In this document: in pieces, positions 51,761 to 60,502 of the stretch | Numbering within the stretch: the first letter of the stretch is position 1 | How the letters are laid out: every line of letters starts with the position of its first letter | NCBI RefSeq assembly: GCF_001808955.1 | Contig: NZ_KV795243.1 | Coordinates: forward strand, 1-64,000 | DNA: 64,000 nt | Direction: 5' to 3' | From: Rothia sp. HMSC078H08 | Lineage (GTDB): Bacteria > Actinomycetota > Actinomycetes > Actinomycetales > Micrococcaceae | Program-made: the position numbers and the translations under genes | The notes under the pieces: generated by a model | Seen by the model: the letters and a program-made list of their open reading frames with translations, nothing else | The model's database searches: none | What the model was told of the DNA's origin: nothing

Positions 51761-52786
51761 ATGTCCTATATCACCGGAGCTATCTACCCGAGCTCGGACC
51801 GCCCTCAGCTGGGTGCCACCGAGGAAGAAACCCTCCGCGCCTACGCGGACGAGAACACCGCCGTAGCCCTCGGATACGCCAACCCCGACATCCACGAACT
51901 ACACGCCCTGCAAAAAACCTTCAACCTGCACGAACTCGCCATCGAAGACGCCGGACGAGGCCACCAGCGCGCCAAACTAGAACGATACGGCGACTCCCTC
52001 TTCACCGTCATCCGCCCCGCCATCTACCTCGACAAAGAAGAAGAAGTGCGCCTCAGCGAACTGCACCTCTTCACCGGCCCCCGCTACACCCTCGCACTCG
52101 TTCGCGACGAACAGCGCATCAACGACAAGTTCAACCTGCTCTACGCCACCCCCGATGCATCCCCCGCCCGACTGCTGCACCGCATCCTCGACAGCACCGT
52201 CGACAGGTACGCCCCCGTGCTCGAGGGACTCGAGAACGACAACGACGAGATTGAAGACATCCTGTTCTCCGCGCACGACCGCCAAGACGCCAACTCCCTG
52301 GCGCAGCGCATATACGAGCTACTCAACCAGGTGATTGACTTTCAGCGAGCCTGCCGACCCCTCGAACCGATGATGGGTCGCATCATTGAAGGCCTACGCA
52401 CCGGCGCGCTCGACCCGTCCCCCTACCCGGGCGCGAGCCAGGGCGAGGTTGAAGACGAGGCCGTGGAACTTGCCCGCCAGTTCCGTAATGTGCTCGACCA
52501 CGTGGTGCACACGAAGGAACGCCTTGAGGATCTTCGTAGCTCCCTCGAAAACGCCCTGCGCGTGCACGACACCCTGCTCGGTCAGCAACAGAACGACGAC
52601 ACCAAGAAAATTTCCGCCTATGCGGCGCTACTCATGGTGCCCACCATTGTTGGCTCGGTGTACGGCATGAACTTTGAGGTCATGCCCGAGCTCAAGTGGG
52701 AGTTCGGCTACCCGGCGGCCCTGCTGCTGATGCTGGTCTCCTGTCTGCTCCTCTACTGGTTCTTCAAGAAGAATAAGTGGCTCTAA
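51761..52786 (+). CDS. corA: CorA family Mg2+/Co2+ transporter
   Basis: A 341-residue channel-type divalent cation transporter, pentameric in the family. About 280 residues form the cytoplasmic funnel with long helices, and the last 60 hold two TM helices. The selectivity motif GMN is in VGSVYGMNFEVMPEL and the chain ends with the usual short basic tail KKNKWL. GAGGAG precedes the ATG. No M-box riboswitch is seen in the 100-bp leader. Confidence 0.92.
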   Translation: MSYITGAIYPSSDRPQLGATEEETLRAYADENTAVALGYANPDIHELHALQKTFNLHELAIEDAGRGHQRAKLERYGDSLFTVIRPAIYLDKEEEVRLSELHLFTGPRYTLALVRDEQRINDKFNLLYATPDASPARLLHRILDSTVDRYAPVLEGLENDNDEIEDILFSAHDRQDANSLAQRIYELLNQVIDFQRACRPLEPMMGRIIEGLRTGALDPSPYPGASQGEVEDEAVELARQFRNVLDHVVHTKERLEDLRSSLENALRVHDTLLGQQQNDDTKKISAYAALLMVPTIVGSVYGMNFEVMPELKWEFGYPAALLLMLVSCLLLYWFFKKNKWL

Positions 52787-52827
52787 CAGTCCACAAAACG
52801 CCACTGGCTAGGCCTTTAAACGCGTAT

Positions 52828-52861
52828 GCCGCGTAGGGCATACACACATGCCTTACGCGGC
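52828..52861. terminator. Convergent terminator between corA and the next gene
   Basis: A 14-bp stem with one G-U pair (52828-52841 with 52848-52861). Its right arm overlaps the stop codon of the minus-strand gene at 52853. Confidence 0.7.
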
Positions 52862-53536
52862 GCGGTCGTACTGTGCGCGCATTGCGCGGCGGCAATCGCG
52901 GCGCTCGCGCTTGAACTTCTTACACACAGCCTCCGAATCGGCAAACATGTAGAAGTCCTCCTGCTCAGCCGACAGACCCAAAGTCGACAGCTCAACCATC
53001 GTGAGCATTGCGTAGAACGTCTTGCGGCGCAGCTCAAAATTGCAGGCACCCGGAGCTGACTCCACCGCGAATACCGCATCGGTGCACTCCAGAGAACGCA
53101 TGGCCCAGTGCTTGACCCACAGGTCACCATTGACCGGGCTCACGCCCATGCCGGTCAGCGCCAGACCGGTACCCTGCACACGCTCAAAGCGCAGGCACAT
53201 CTCCAAGTCCTTTTCCAGGGGGAACACGAACAGCAGAGCGTTCTGCGCCGCCGCACGCAGCTCAGCCAGGTTCGCCTCGTAACCGGAAGCACCCTGAGTC
53301 AGGTGACGCATCACGCGGCCCATCGTCGAAGAGGCCGGCGCGGTGCGGAAGCACGAACCGTCAGCCACCAGCTGCTCCAGAACGCCGCGGAGCTCCTCCA
53401 CGTTGAAACGCTCCATACGGACGATGGTGCCCGCCTGCATCAGCAGGTTGAACTCTGCATCACGGCACAGCTGCTCATCGGCGGTGCAGGAAATCTCTGC
53501 GTTTGCGTACTGGCTCTCGTGAGTGGTGTTGTCCAT
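52853..53536 (-). CDS. Conserved-looking hypothetical protein
   Basis: A 227-residue soluble protein without signal peptide or membrane segment. I do not recognise it. It has several Cys (SCTADEQLCRDAE, ECTD, GACNFELRRK, EAVCKKFKRERRDCRRA) and a basic C-terminus. The middle part (LRFERVQGTGLALTGMGVSPV, then NGDLWVKHW) looks like a small beta domain. Codon use matches the host and the ATG has GGAACG-type purines upstream. A DNA- or RNA-binding role would fit the basic tail but is a guess. Confidence 0.65.
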   Translation of the reverse strand: MDNTTHESQYANAEISCTADEQLCRDAEFNLLMQAGTIVRMERFNVEELRGVLEQLVADGSCFRTAPASSTMGRVMRHLTQGASGYEANLAELRAAAQNALLFVFPLEKDLEMCLRFERVQGTGLALTGMGVSPVNGDLWVKHWAMRSLECTDAVFAVESAPGACNFELRRKTFYAMLTMVELSTLGLSAEQEDFYMFADSEAVCKKFKRERRDCRRAMRAQYDRAA

Positions 53537-53764
53537 GACCGTTCCTTCCGTAGATGCTGAATCAACCTAGCGGCAACACCGCAGGAGACGGTGTGCCCGG
53601 TTGGAAGGATCGTCCCTTCCAACACCTACACTCTATGAGCGACCCCTGACACGATAAGCAGTTTTTAATCTACCCCGGGGTAAAACTGGGAAAATTCTGA
53701 AAAATTCTGAAGCCGCCCGCGAAACCCAGTGAAACCGCTCATGAAACCTAGCGAAACAGAGAAA

Positions 53765-53796
53765 ACCGGGTGCCCCCACAGTCGGGAACACCCGGT
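53765..53796 (-). terminator. Terminator of the siderophore permease operon
   Basis: ACCGGGTG (53765-53772) pairs with CACCCGGT (53789-53796), 27 bp after the stop codon of the minus-strand permease gene. The rest of the gap 53537-53822 has short GAAACC and AAAATTCTGA repeats and a hairpin at about 53600-53623. Confidence 0.6.
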
Positions 53797-53822
53797 CACT
53801 CATACGGAGTAAGACGGCGCAA

Positions 53823-54875
53823 CTAGCGCTGACGGTACAGCAACCACAGCATATACACGCCACCCAACGCGCCCGTCACCAGGCCCACCGGAATCTGGAA
53901 CGGCGCCAACGCACGAGCCGACACAAAATCAGCCAGCACCAAAATTACCGAACCCAGCAACGCCGAATGCCACATCGCCATACCCGGAGTGTTCCACAGG
54001 CGGCGCGCAATCTGCGGGGCAACCAGCGCCAAGAAACCAATCGGGCCGGCAACAGAAATCGCCACAGCCACCAGGAGTACGGCGGCCGCCACCAGCATGT
54101 TCACGGTCCTCTTCACCGGCAGACCCAAACCCGCTGCCAAATCGTCGCCGAGCTCCAAGACGCGCAGGCGATGCGTCAGCATCAGCACCAGCGGAATAGC
54201 CACCAGCAGCAGCACTGCCTGCACCGACATCTGATTCCACGACAGCGCATTCAGCGAACCGTGCTGCCAGGTCTTCGCCGCCTCCGCCTTCTCCAAATCA
54301 CCGCGCGTAATCAGGTAATCATTCACGGAACTGAGCATCGCACTCACCGCAATACCAATCAGCACCATTTTCTGACCCATCGTTGCACCACCGCGCACAC
54401 CCGCCAGAAGCATCACCACAGCCGCCGTCGCAAAACCGCCAATAATAGCGCCCAGGCCCATACCCACGCCGGTAGAACTCAACGACCCAATCAGCACCAC
54501 AGACAGGGCACCGGTCGCCGAACCGACCGTGAAACCGATAATATCCGGCGAACCCAGAGCATTACGGGAAACCGACTGAAAAATAGCGCCCGATAAGCCC
54601 AAAGCCGCACCCACCACCACGGCGGCAAGCATACGCGGCAGACGCTGATTCAACACCAGCTGACGCTCAATCTCCGTGCCCTCACCCTGAAAAATCAGGC
54701 GAAACACCTGATCAGGGCTCATCTGATAACTACCAAACACCAGGGAGGCGACCGCCGCCACCACAAGCACCGCCACCACCAGCAGGGTACGTGGAATAGG
54801 GGTGCGGTAACGCCCCGGGATACGCACAGAATCGGCCACAACAGACCCGGCTACAGAACGAGACACAACGCTCAC
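53823..54875 (-). CDS. FecCD-type iron-siderophore ABC permease (second gene)
   Basis: A 350-residue membrane permease of the FecCD/BtuC family with about nine helices. Motifs include YQMSPDQVFRLIFQGEGTEIE, LNQRLPRMLAAVVVGAALGLSG, NALGSPDIIGFTVGSATGA and GPIGFLALVAPQIARRLW, where the last contacts the ATPase. The frame extends further upstream, but GAGAGG before the GTG at 54875 and overlap with the upstream gene's stop region favour this start, 25 bp after the preceding permease. The two permeases would form a heterodimer. No ATP-binding subunit is present in the window. Confidence 0.9.
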   Translation of the reverse strand: MSVVSRSVAGSVVADSVRIPGRYRTPIPRTLLVVAVLVVAAVASLVFGSYQMSPDQVFRLIFQGEGTEIERQLVLNQRLPRMLAAVVVGAALGLSGAIFQSVSRNALGSPDIIGFTVGSATGALSVVLIGSLSSTGVGMGLGAIIGGFATAAVVMLLAGVRGGATMGQKMVLIGIAVSAMLSSVNDYLITRGDLEKAEAAKTWQHGSLNALSWNQMSVQAVLLLVAIPLVLMLTHRLRVLELGDDLAAGLGLPVKRTVNMLVAAAVLLVAVAISVAGPIGFLALVAPQIARRLWNTPGMAMWHSALLGSVILVLADFVSARALAPFQIPVGLVTGALGGVYMLWLLYRQR

Positions 54876-54900
54876 AATAAAACCTCTCAGAAACCGGGGC

Positions 54901-56172
54901 CTACAAACCAGATACGCCAGTCGAACCAGACGAACCACGTGCAACAGGGCGCTGAGCACGATGCGGACCGTGCTCCGACACATGAGCCGGACCCGACTCA
55001 TCGTGCGCCTGCGCCTTCGAACCCATGCGGCCCTTCTTCGCACCGCGCGCACCGGTGCTCAAACGCAGCACCAGAACCATCAGCACCGGGGCACCAATAA
55101 AGGCGGTCACAATACCCACCTCAAGCTCACTCGGCATCACCAGAACGCGACCCAGAATATCGGAGGCAAGTACCAACACCGGGCCGTACACCAGCGACAG
55201 CGGCAGCACGCGCGCAATGTCGGAACCCACTAGCAGACGCACCACATGCGGCACGACCAGACCCACAAAACCAATCGGGCCCGCAACCGCAGTCGCTGCA
55301 CCGCACAGCGCCATAATCGCAATAATCGTCGCGCCACGCACCATCGTCACCGGCACGCCCAAGCCGGCTGCCGCATCCTCACCGAGTGCCAGGGCACGCA
55401 GAGGACCGATCAGCATGAACGACAGCACCAAACCCAACGCAACAAAGGGCAGCGCAGACAGCACCTGCTCAAAGGTGCGGTTCTCCAGCGAACCCACCAC
55501 CCAGAAACGGTGCGAATCAAAAGCCTTCGAATTAAACATCGTGATAATGCCGGTAATCGTGCCCAGGCAGGCATTCACCGCCACACCCGTCAGCACCAGA
55601 CGCGCCGTCGAATCCAGGTTCGGTTTAGAATCCACCAGGCCCATGACGAACACCAGCGCCGCCGCCAGACCCGAACCGGCCAGCGCCAGCCAGAGCTGAA
55701 CGAACGGGGACGACACCCCAAAAACGCCCACACCGACCACCACGGAGGCGGCAGCACCCGAGTTCACACCCAGCAGACCCGGCTCAGCCAGCGGGTTACG
55801 GCTCAACGCCTGCATGAGCACACCCGACACCGCCAACGCGGCACCCACCAGCAACGCCGCGGCGGTACGCGGGGCACGCTTCGCCCAAATCAGCTTCGAC
55901 TCGATGGTGTTCGCCTCCGGGTGGAGGAAACCGTCAATCGAGCGGTCCAGGGTGAACAGGCGCGAACCCACCGTAAACGACAGGGCGCAAAGCAGCACTA
56001 GCAGAACGCCGCCGATAATGAGCGCAACCGCCAGACGCGAGATAGACTTGCCACCCTGACCGCCAGAGGAGGCGCCAGATACGGCGTCCGAAGAAGCGGA
56101 GAGGGCACGAATTTTCGCCAGGGAAGCAGCGCTAACGGCGGGTCCGGAAGAGGGGGAGGTCTGTGGTGTCAT
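54901..56172 (-). CDS. FecCD-type iron-siderophore ABC permease (first gene)
   Basis: A 423-residue FecCD permease, longer than usual because of a 45-residue Ser/Ala/Gly N-terminus and a basic C-terminal tail of about 45 residues. The family core has SIDGFLHPEANTIESKLIWA, KRAPRTAAALLVGAALAVSG, NPLAEPGLLGVNSGAAA and GPIGFVGLVVPHVVRLL. It is the first gene of the minus-strand pair and is divergent from the substrate-binding protein gene across a 114-bp region with an iron-box-like sequence. Confidence 0.9.
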   Translation of the reverse strand: MTPQTSPSSGPAVSAASLAKIRALSASSDAVSGASSGGQGGKSISRLAVALIIGGVLLVLLCALSFTVGSRLFTLDRSIDGFLHPEANTIESKLIWAKRAPRTAAALLVGAALAVSGVLMQALSRNPLAEPGLLGVNSGAAASVVVGVGVFGVSSPFVQLWLALAGSGLAAALVFVMGLVDSKPNLDSTARLVLTGVAVNACLGTITGIITMFNSKAFDSHRFWVVGSLENRTFEQVLSALPFVALGLVLSFMLIGPLRALALGEDAAAGLGVPVTMVRGATIIAIMALCGAATAVAGPIGFVGLVVPHVVRLLVGSDIARVLPLSLVYGPVLVLASDILGRVLVMPSELEVGIVTAFIGAPVLMVLVLRLSTGARGAKKGRMGSKAQAHDESGPAHVSEHGPHRAQRPVARGSSGSTGVSGL

Positions 56173-56268
56173 AGGCTTTGGAGGTGGTGGGGGAGCGGTG
56201 TGCTTCCGTGCGGACGGAGGATGCTTAACGTATCAATAGATAAGTATTAAGTATCGCATATGCATATA

Positions 56269-56287
56269 TGAGGTTATCCTAATAATA
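56269..56287 (+). promoter_or_regulatory. Probable DtxR/IdeR iron box over a leaderless promoter
   Basis: TGAGGTTATCCTAATAATA matches the 19-bp DtxR/IdeR consensus (TTAGGTTAGCCTAACCTAA) at 13 positions, best in the central 13 bp. It contains TATCCT (56275-56280), 6 nt before the ATG at 56287, the expected place for a leaderless -10 box. Iron-loaded repressor here would block RNA polymerase directly. Confidence 0.6.
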
Positions 56288-57315
56288 TGGCAAATATGAC
56301 GAACAAGATCACCCGCCGCTCCTTCGGCGCACTCGCACTCGGCTCCTTCGGCGCCCTCGCCCTGGCGGCATGCGGCTCCTCCAACACTTCCGGCTCTTCC
56401 TCCGCGTCTGCTTCTGCGACCGGTAAGAAGGTGGCACCCTCCGCGCTGCCCTCCGGCATGGGCACCACCACCGTTGACGGCGAATTCCCCCGCACCGTCA
56501 AGCACTTCCGCGGTGAAACCACCATCAAATCCGCACCCTCCAAGGTCGTGATTCTCTCCACCGGTCAGCTCGACGGCGTGCTCTCCCTGGGCATCGTGCC
56601 CGTCGGCGCGGCAACCGCCGGTGATGCCGACCTGGTCCCCACCTACCTGAAGACCAAGTTCTCCGATAAGTCCGCAGAGCTCGACAAGATTGCCAAGGTC
56701 GGCAAGCGCACCGACCCGGACGTTGAGGCTATCGCGAACCTCAAGCCCGACCTGATCCTCATCAACAACACCAACAAGAAGGACGAGCTGTACGAGTCCC
56801 TCGCCAAGATCGCGCCGACCGTGGTCACCGAGGGCACCGGCATCAACTGGAAGCAGGACTTCCTGCTGATTGCCGCCGCGCTGGGCACCACCGAGAAGGC
56901 TGAGAAGCTCATGGAGGAGTACAACACCAAGGCGAAGTCGGTCGGTCAGAAGGCTGGCAGCGAGAAGACCTTCTCCTTCCTGTACACTTCCGCTGACCGC
57001 ACCCGCATCTTCGCGAAGTCCTCGTTCGTGGGCTCCATCTGCGTGGATGCATCCCTGGCACGCCCCGCGGCTGCGCAGGTTGAGAAGACCTCCGTGGACC
57101 TGAGCGCCGAGCAGCTCGACCAGGCTGACGCAGACTACCTGTTCTACGGCGTGCAGGGTGGCGACGAGTCCAAGCTGACCAAGGAAGCCCTGTGGAGCAC
57201 CCTCAAGGCTGTCACCGAGAAGCACGCACACAGCGTGGATCCCGACATGTTCTTCCTGAACGCTGGCCCGGCTGCTGCGCTCGGTGTTCTGGAGACCATC
57301 GAGAAGGCGCTCTAA
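56287..57315 (+). CDS. Iron-siderophore ABC transporter substrate-binding lipoprotein
   Basis: A 342-residue FecB/FhuD-type binding protein. A twin-arginine signal (TRRSFGALALGSFGALALA) ends in lipobox LAAC with lipidated Cys29; a Ser-rich linker runs to about 45, and two lobes joined by a long helix follow. Recognisable are VVILSTGQLDGVLSLGIVPVG, NLKPDLILINN and the late LFYGVQGGDESKLT. It captures a ferric siderophore for the divergent FecCD pair. No ribosome-binding site precedes the ATG, in keeping with leaderless translation from TATCCT. A second ATG at 56296 is an alternative. Confidence 0.92.
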   Translation: MANMTNKITRRSFGALALGSFGALALAACGSSNTSGSSSASASATGKKVAPSALPSGMGTTTVDGEFPRTVKHFRGETTIKSAPSKVVILSTGQLDGVLSLGIVPVGAATAGDADLVPTYLKTKFSDKSAELDKIAKVGKRTDPDVEAIANLKPDLILINNTNKKDELYESLAKIAPTVVTEGTGINWKQDFLLIAAALGTTEKAEKLMEEYNTKAKSVGQKAGSEKTFSFLYTSADRTRIFAKSSFVGSICVDASLARPAAAQVEKTSVDLSAEQLDQADADYLFYGVQGGDESKLTKEALWSTLKAVTEKHAHSVDPDMFFLNAGPAAALGVLETIEKAL

Positions 57316-57352
57316 GCCTTTCTCGTCTCGTGTAGAGATTCGTTTTCGCTGG

Positions 57353-57408
57353 AAGCCCCGCATCTGTATCTTTCACGTCCTGCGCGTGAGGGTGAGGAGG
57401 CGGGGCTT
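57353..57408 (+). terminator. Terminator after the binding-protein gene
   Basis: AAGCCCCGC (57353-57361) pairs with GCGGGGCTT (57400-57408), with an inner CACG/CGTG stem. Confidence 0.65.
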
Positions 57409-57581
57409 TCTGCACGCTCTGCACCAGCGTTTCTGCCTGCCGGATGCACTCGTGACCGAAACCGGTGCGCGCCTGCCCGAAATAGGGTCTAATGGGGGTA
57501 GAAGGCGCCGCGGTACCGTTGCCTCGCGCCTTCACACCGAACCTTTCACACCGATTAATTCACCGACGAAACGAGCACATC

Positions 57582-58481
57582 ATGCCGATGAATAACCCCT
57601 CCGAAGAGACCCTGGCGCAGGCACGCCGCGTCATCGACGCGCTCAACGAGCGTGGCGCGCGTAAGCAGGCGATTCGCCTGAAGGTCAGCAGCCCGGACGC
57701 GCCGCTGCCGCAGACCGCATCCAAGTTTGGCGGCCGCCCGTACCTGCCCGCGGGCGAGTCTGCACCGACTAATGAGAAGGGTGAGCCGCTGGGCATGATT
57801 GCGCAGATTAACTGCGCCGACCTGCCCGAAAACGACATCTACCCGGCGACCGGCATGCTGCAGTTCTGGATCGACCCGAACGACGAAGAGTGCATGTGGG
57901 GTTACGACTACGAGAACCCGCTCTCGCAGAAGAACCACCGCGTTATCTACTACGAGACGCTGGGCGAGCCGAACCCGGATGCGCCGTACCCGACCGTGAA
58001 CTGGGATGACTACGGTTGGCCCTTCGGACGTGACGGTAAGGGCACCGTCGAGGAGGTTGTCGAGTACGCGCTCGCCTTCGAGACCTGGGAGCAGGGCTTC
58101 CTGGATGGCGGCTACGAAATCTACGACCGGTTCGCTGACGCCTGGGACGAGATGTACCCGGACCAGAAGCTGCCCGAGGAACCGAACGCACGCGATGACG
58201 CCTCCTATAACCTGCTGGAGCCCTTCGAATCGGAGGAGAGGGATTACTCGCATATCGGCGGCTACCCCTCGTTCGTGCAGAATGACCCGCGCGACGAGTT
58301 TGAGGAGCTGCGCGGCCACACGGTGAACCTGCTGACCATCGAATCGGAGTGGGGTGAGGACGCCGAGGAGGGCGTGTACGTGATGTGGGGTGATGCCGGT
58401 GCGGCGAACTGGCTGATTACTCCGGAGGCGCTTGCCGCCCGCGACTTCTCGCAGGTCGTCTTTGAGTGGGCCTGCGGCTAA
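57582..58481 (+). CDS. DUF1963 (YwqG family) protein
   Basis: A 299-residue soluble protein of the DUF1963/YwqG family, whose biochemical role is not established. Family blocks are SKFGGRPYLPAGE, GMIAQINCADLPEN, MLQFWIDPNDEE, the HIGGYPSFVQNDPR motif and GDAGAANWLITPEALAARDF close to the C-terminus. Start choice between ATG 57582 and ATG 57588 is uncertain because the ribosome-binding site is weak; TAGGGT (57484-57489) is the likely -10. It has a perfect terminator and is monocistronic. Confidence 0.87.
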   Translation: MPMNNPSEETLAQARRVIDALNERGARKQAIRLKVSSPDAPLPQTASKFGGRPYLPAGESAPTNEKGEPLGMIAQINCADLPENDIYPATGMLQFWIDPNDEECMWGYDYENPLSQKNHRVIYYETLGEPNPDAPYPTVNWDDYGWPFGRDGKGTVEEVVEYALAFETWEQGFLDGGYEIYDRFADAWDEMYPDQKLPEEPNARDDASYNLLEPFESEERDYSHIGGYPSFVQNDPRDEFEELRGHTVNLLTIESEWGEDAEEGVYVMWGDAGAANWLITPEALAARDFSQVVFEWACG

Positions 58482-58507
58482 ACGTGGTTTTGGCTGAATA
58501 GTCGAAT

Positions 58508-58552
58508 GGGGAGGGAAATAGAGAATAACCGCTCTATTTCCCTCCCCTTTTT
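58508..58552. terminator. Bidirectional terminator
   Basis: A 16-bp perfect stem (58508-58523 with 58532-58547) with a TTTTTG tail lies between convergent genes. Confidence 0.88.
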
Positions 58553-58574
58553 GTGTACCTTTTATCGGGTACGT

Positions 58575-60176
58575 CTAAGCAGCGCGATACTTACGGTTCT
58601 TACTACGCGGCGGAGCCGTAGGAACAATCAGCTTCGCCTCCACAAGACGGCGCAGATCATTCGTGATGGAGGTACGTGAAGCACCCCGACCCCAATGCTC
58701 TTGGATATATGTCGTGGAAACAGCCTCGCCCTGTGCACGCAGGCCACGCACAATACCAGCCTGGCGTTCGCTGAGGCCGTCAAGCGACGCATCGGCCCCC
58801 GCCGGTTCGACGGCGTCGGCTGAATGTTTGCCCGTGGAATGGGTTGCTTGCTGAGTCTTATCCTCAGGCGCGGTCTTCTGTTCCGTAGAAGACGCACCCT
58901 GCGGGGGCTGCATCAGAGTGACCTGCACATAGAGTAGACGGTCAGCAAACTGGGGAGCGGGCAGACCCGCCTCCTTCAGCGCGCGCAGAACCGTGGGAAT
59001 ACCGGAAGCCCTATTCTCTGCAATCAAACGCCCCGTACCCGGATCGGGCAGATCAGTCAGAATGCTTGCCAAGTAGCTGTTGCGGGTTGAAGAAACACCG
59101 GGCTGACCGAAATCTCGGATAGTCACAGCACCGTAGATACCGCCCGGGCTACGCACCACCAGGCGGTTGGTGTAGAGCTCAACCTGCACCTGCGAGCCGC
59201 GCGCACCCGGCGAGTAGTCGCGGTGCATGAGGGCGTTGACCAGGAGCTCGCGGATAGCCTCCAGCGGATACTCGTAGCGCTCAACCCGCCCGATACCGCT
59301 GCTGTTGAGGCCCTCCATCGTGGACGTTTTGCGCATATTGCGAACTAAAACGCCCATAGCTTCATCCAACATGGAGGGGATAGGGCCGGTACAGCTGTGA
59401 TTGTCCAGGAAGCGTCGACCGTCCTCAGTAACCTCACCAAGCTCTTCACCGGGAAGAACAACAACGCTCATCATCAGCTGCGGGAAGAACGCCTGCGGGT
59501 ATGAGCCCATGGCGAGAAGCGCTCCAAGAGTGGGTACTTCTCGGCCCTCAGAATCGATGCGTAGAATGCGTGCCTGCAGAAGAACCTCACGGTCAGAAAG
59601 CGCCGCAAAAACACGAGGCTGCTCCTCGCGCAGGCGAGCGACATAGGCACTCACAAGGGTGGGGGAGAGGTCCTTGAAGCTTGCCTCGCTGACCAGCTCC
59701 TCGTCGTAGCGGGGCTGACTGCGGTTCTCTAGGAGGCGGTCAATCTCGTACTTGGTGAGGCGAATATCCGCCTCACCAACACGCTGATAGGAGCCGTTAT
59801 ACATGCCGTGTGCTTCGATGTAGTAGGGCTTCTGCGTCGGGTCGCCAGGGAGTACATCGATGCGCACGATACGGTGCTGGCCCTCTACCGCCTCAATGTG
59901 AATATCTGCCGGAGGTCGAGGCGTAATCTTGGAACGGATTGCCTCAACGGATGCATCATGGACTGCCTGTGCGTTGAAACCTTCAACCGGCTGTAGACCT
60001 TCTGCCGGGTCGGTGAGGCCGAGAAGAATGGTGCCACCGTCTCCATTAGCGAAAGCGCTAACGGTTTCAAGAACAGACTTGGGGAACCCGCCAGCTGCAG
60101 CTTTGACTTCTACCTGTCCGTTTTCAGCCTGGCTACGGCGTAGGTTATCGATGAGTTCGGCGGTGTTTGTTTCCAT
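58575..60176 (-). CDS. AlbA_2-ATPase-winged helix regulator
   Basis: A 533-residue protein. Residues about 15-135 are an AlbA_2 (Schlafen-type) DNA-binding domain (GQVEVKAAAGGFPKSVLETVSAFANGDGG, with GGTILLGL and YQRVGEADIRLT). About 290-420 is a HATPase_c_4 region (AIRELLVNALMHRDYSPGARG, VRSPGGIYGAVT, GRLIAENRASGIPTVLRAL), and a C-terminal winged helix follows (about 465-525, LSERQAGIVRGLRAQGEAVS and TNDLRRLVEAKLIVP). Such proteins are usually annotated as ATP-dependent transcriptional regulators. A promoter region with at least six TGTTATGA boxes lies directly upstream, which suggests autoregulation. It is host-like in GC content. Confidence 0.83.
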   Translation of the reverse strand: METNTAELIDNLRRSQAENGQVEVKAAAGGFPKSVLETVSAFANGDGGTILLGLTDPAEGLQPVEGFNAQAVHDASVEAIRSKITPRPPADIHIEAVEGQHRIVRIDVLPGDPTQKPYYIEAHGMYNGSYQRVGEADIRLTKYEIDRLLENRSQPRYDEELVSEASFKDLSPTLVSAYVARLREEQPRVFAALSDREVLLQARILRIDSEGREVPTLGALLAMGSYPQAFFPQLMMSVVVLPGEELGEVTEDGRRFLDNHSCTGPIPSMLDEAMGVLVRNMRKTSTMEGLNSSGIGRVERYEYPLEAIRELLVNALMHRDYSPGARGSQVQVELYTNRLVVRSPGGIYGAVTIRDFGQPGVSSTRNSYLASILTDLPDPGTGRLIAENRASGIPTVLRALKEAGLPAPQFADRLLYVQVTLMQPPQGASSTEQKTAPEDKTQQATHSTGKHSADAVEPAGADASLDGLSERQAGIVRGLRAQGEAVSTTYIQEHWGRGASRTSITNDLRRLVEAKLIVPTAPPRSKNRKYRAA

Positions 60177-60208
60177 GCATGCTCCCGATGGCTACTTCTT
60201 GGTGAACG

Positions 60209-60407
60209 TCATAACAGCATCATAACAATTTCTGCGATGATGTTGTTATGATCCTGCGATGATGTTGTTATGATGCGGTATTCTCACCATTCTTAGGATC
60301 TTAAAAACCCCGGAATTGCAGGCTAAAACCGGGTATTTTTATCAGTCTCATTAATCGCGCATCATATCAGCCGTCATAACAGAAGTTGTTATGACGGCTG
60401 ATATGAT
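60209..60407. promoter_or_regulatory. Array of six TGTTATGA boxes including a 21-bp perfect palindrome
   Basis: Exact boxes are TCATAACA at 60209-60216, 60220-60227 and 60374-60381, and TGTTATGA at 60244-60251, 60266-60273 and 60387-60394. The third and fourth are a direct repeat of 22 bp. The last pair sits in a perfect inverted repeat with 21-bp arms (60361-60381 and 60387-60407) and a 5-nt loop. Probable binding sites of the adjacent winged-helix regulator. Confidence 0.7.
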
Positions 60408-60483
60408 ACCCCGTCATAATCCGCAATAAACGACATATAGGTACCCGCACTTGGTGCGCCCCGCCGCCGGTGGCACAGTATAA

Positions 60484-60502
60484 AGTCGAGCCACTATCGA
60501 CT
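60484..60502 (+). promoter_or_regulatory. Inverted repeat in the metY leader
   Basis: AGTCGA-N7-TCGACT (60484-60502) follows a TATAAA-like -10 at about 60479-60484. It is placed like an operator for sulphur metabolism, but it is not the known McbR consensus. Confidence 0.4.

Noticed and set aside
60231..60273. Direct repeats near 60244 as a possible CRISPR or iteron origin
   Set aside because: Only two direct units without spacers, and the same core occurs inverted in a divergent promoter, which fits operators better.
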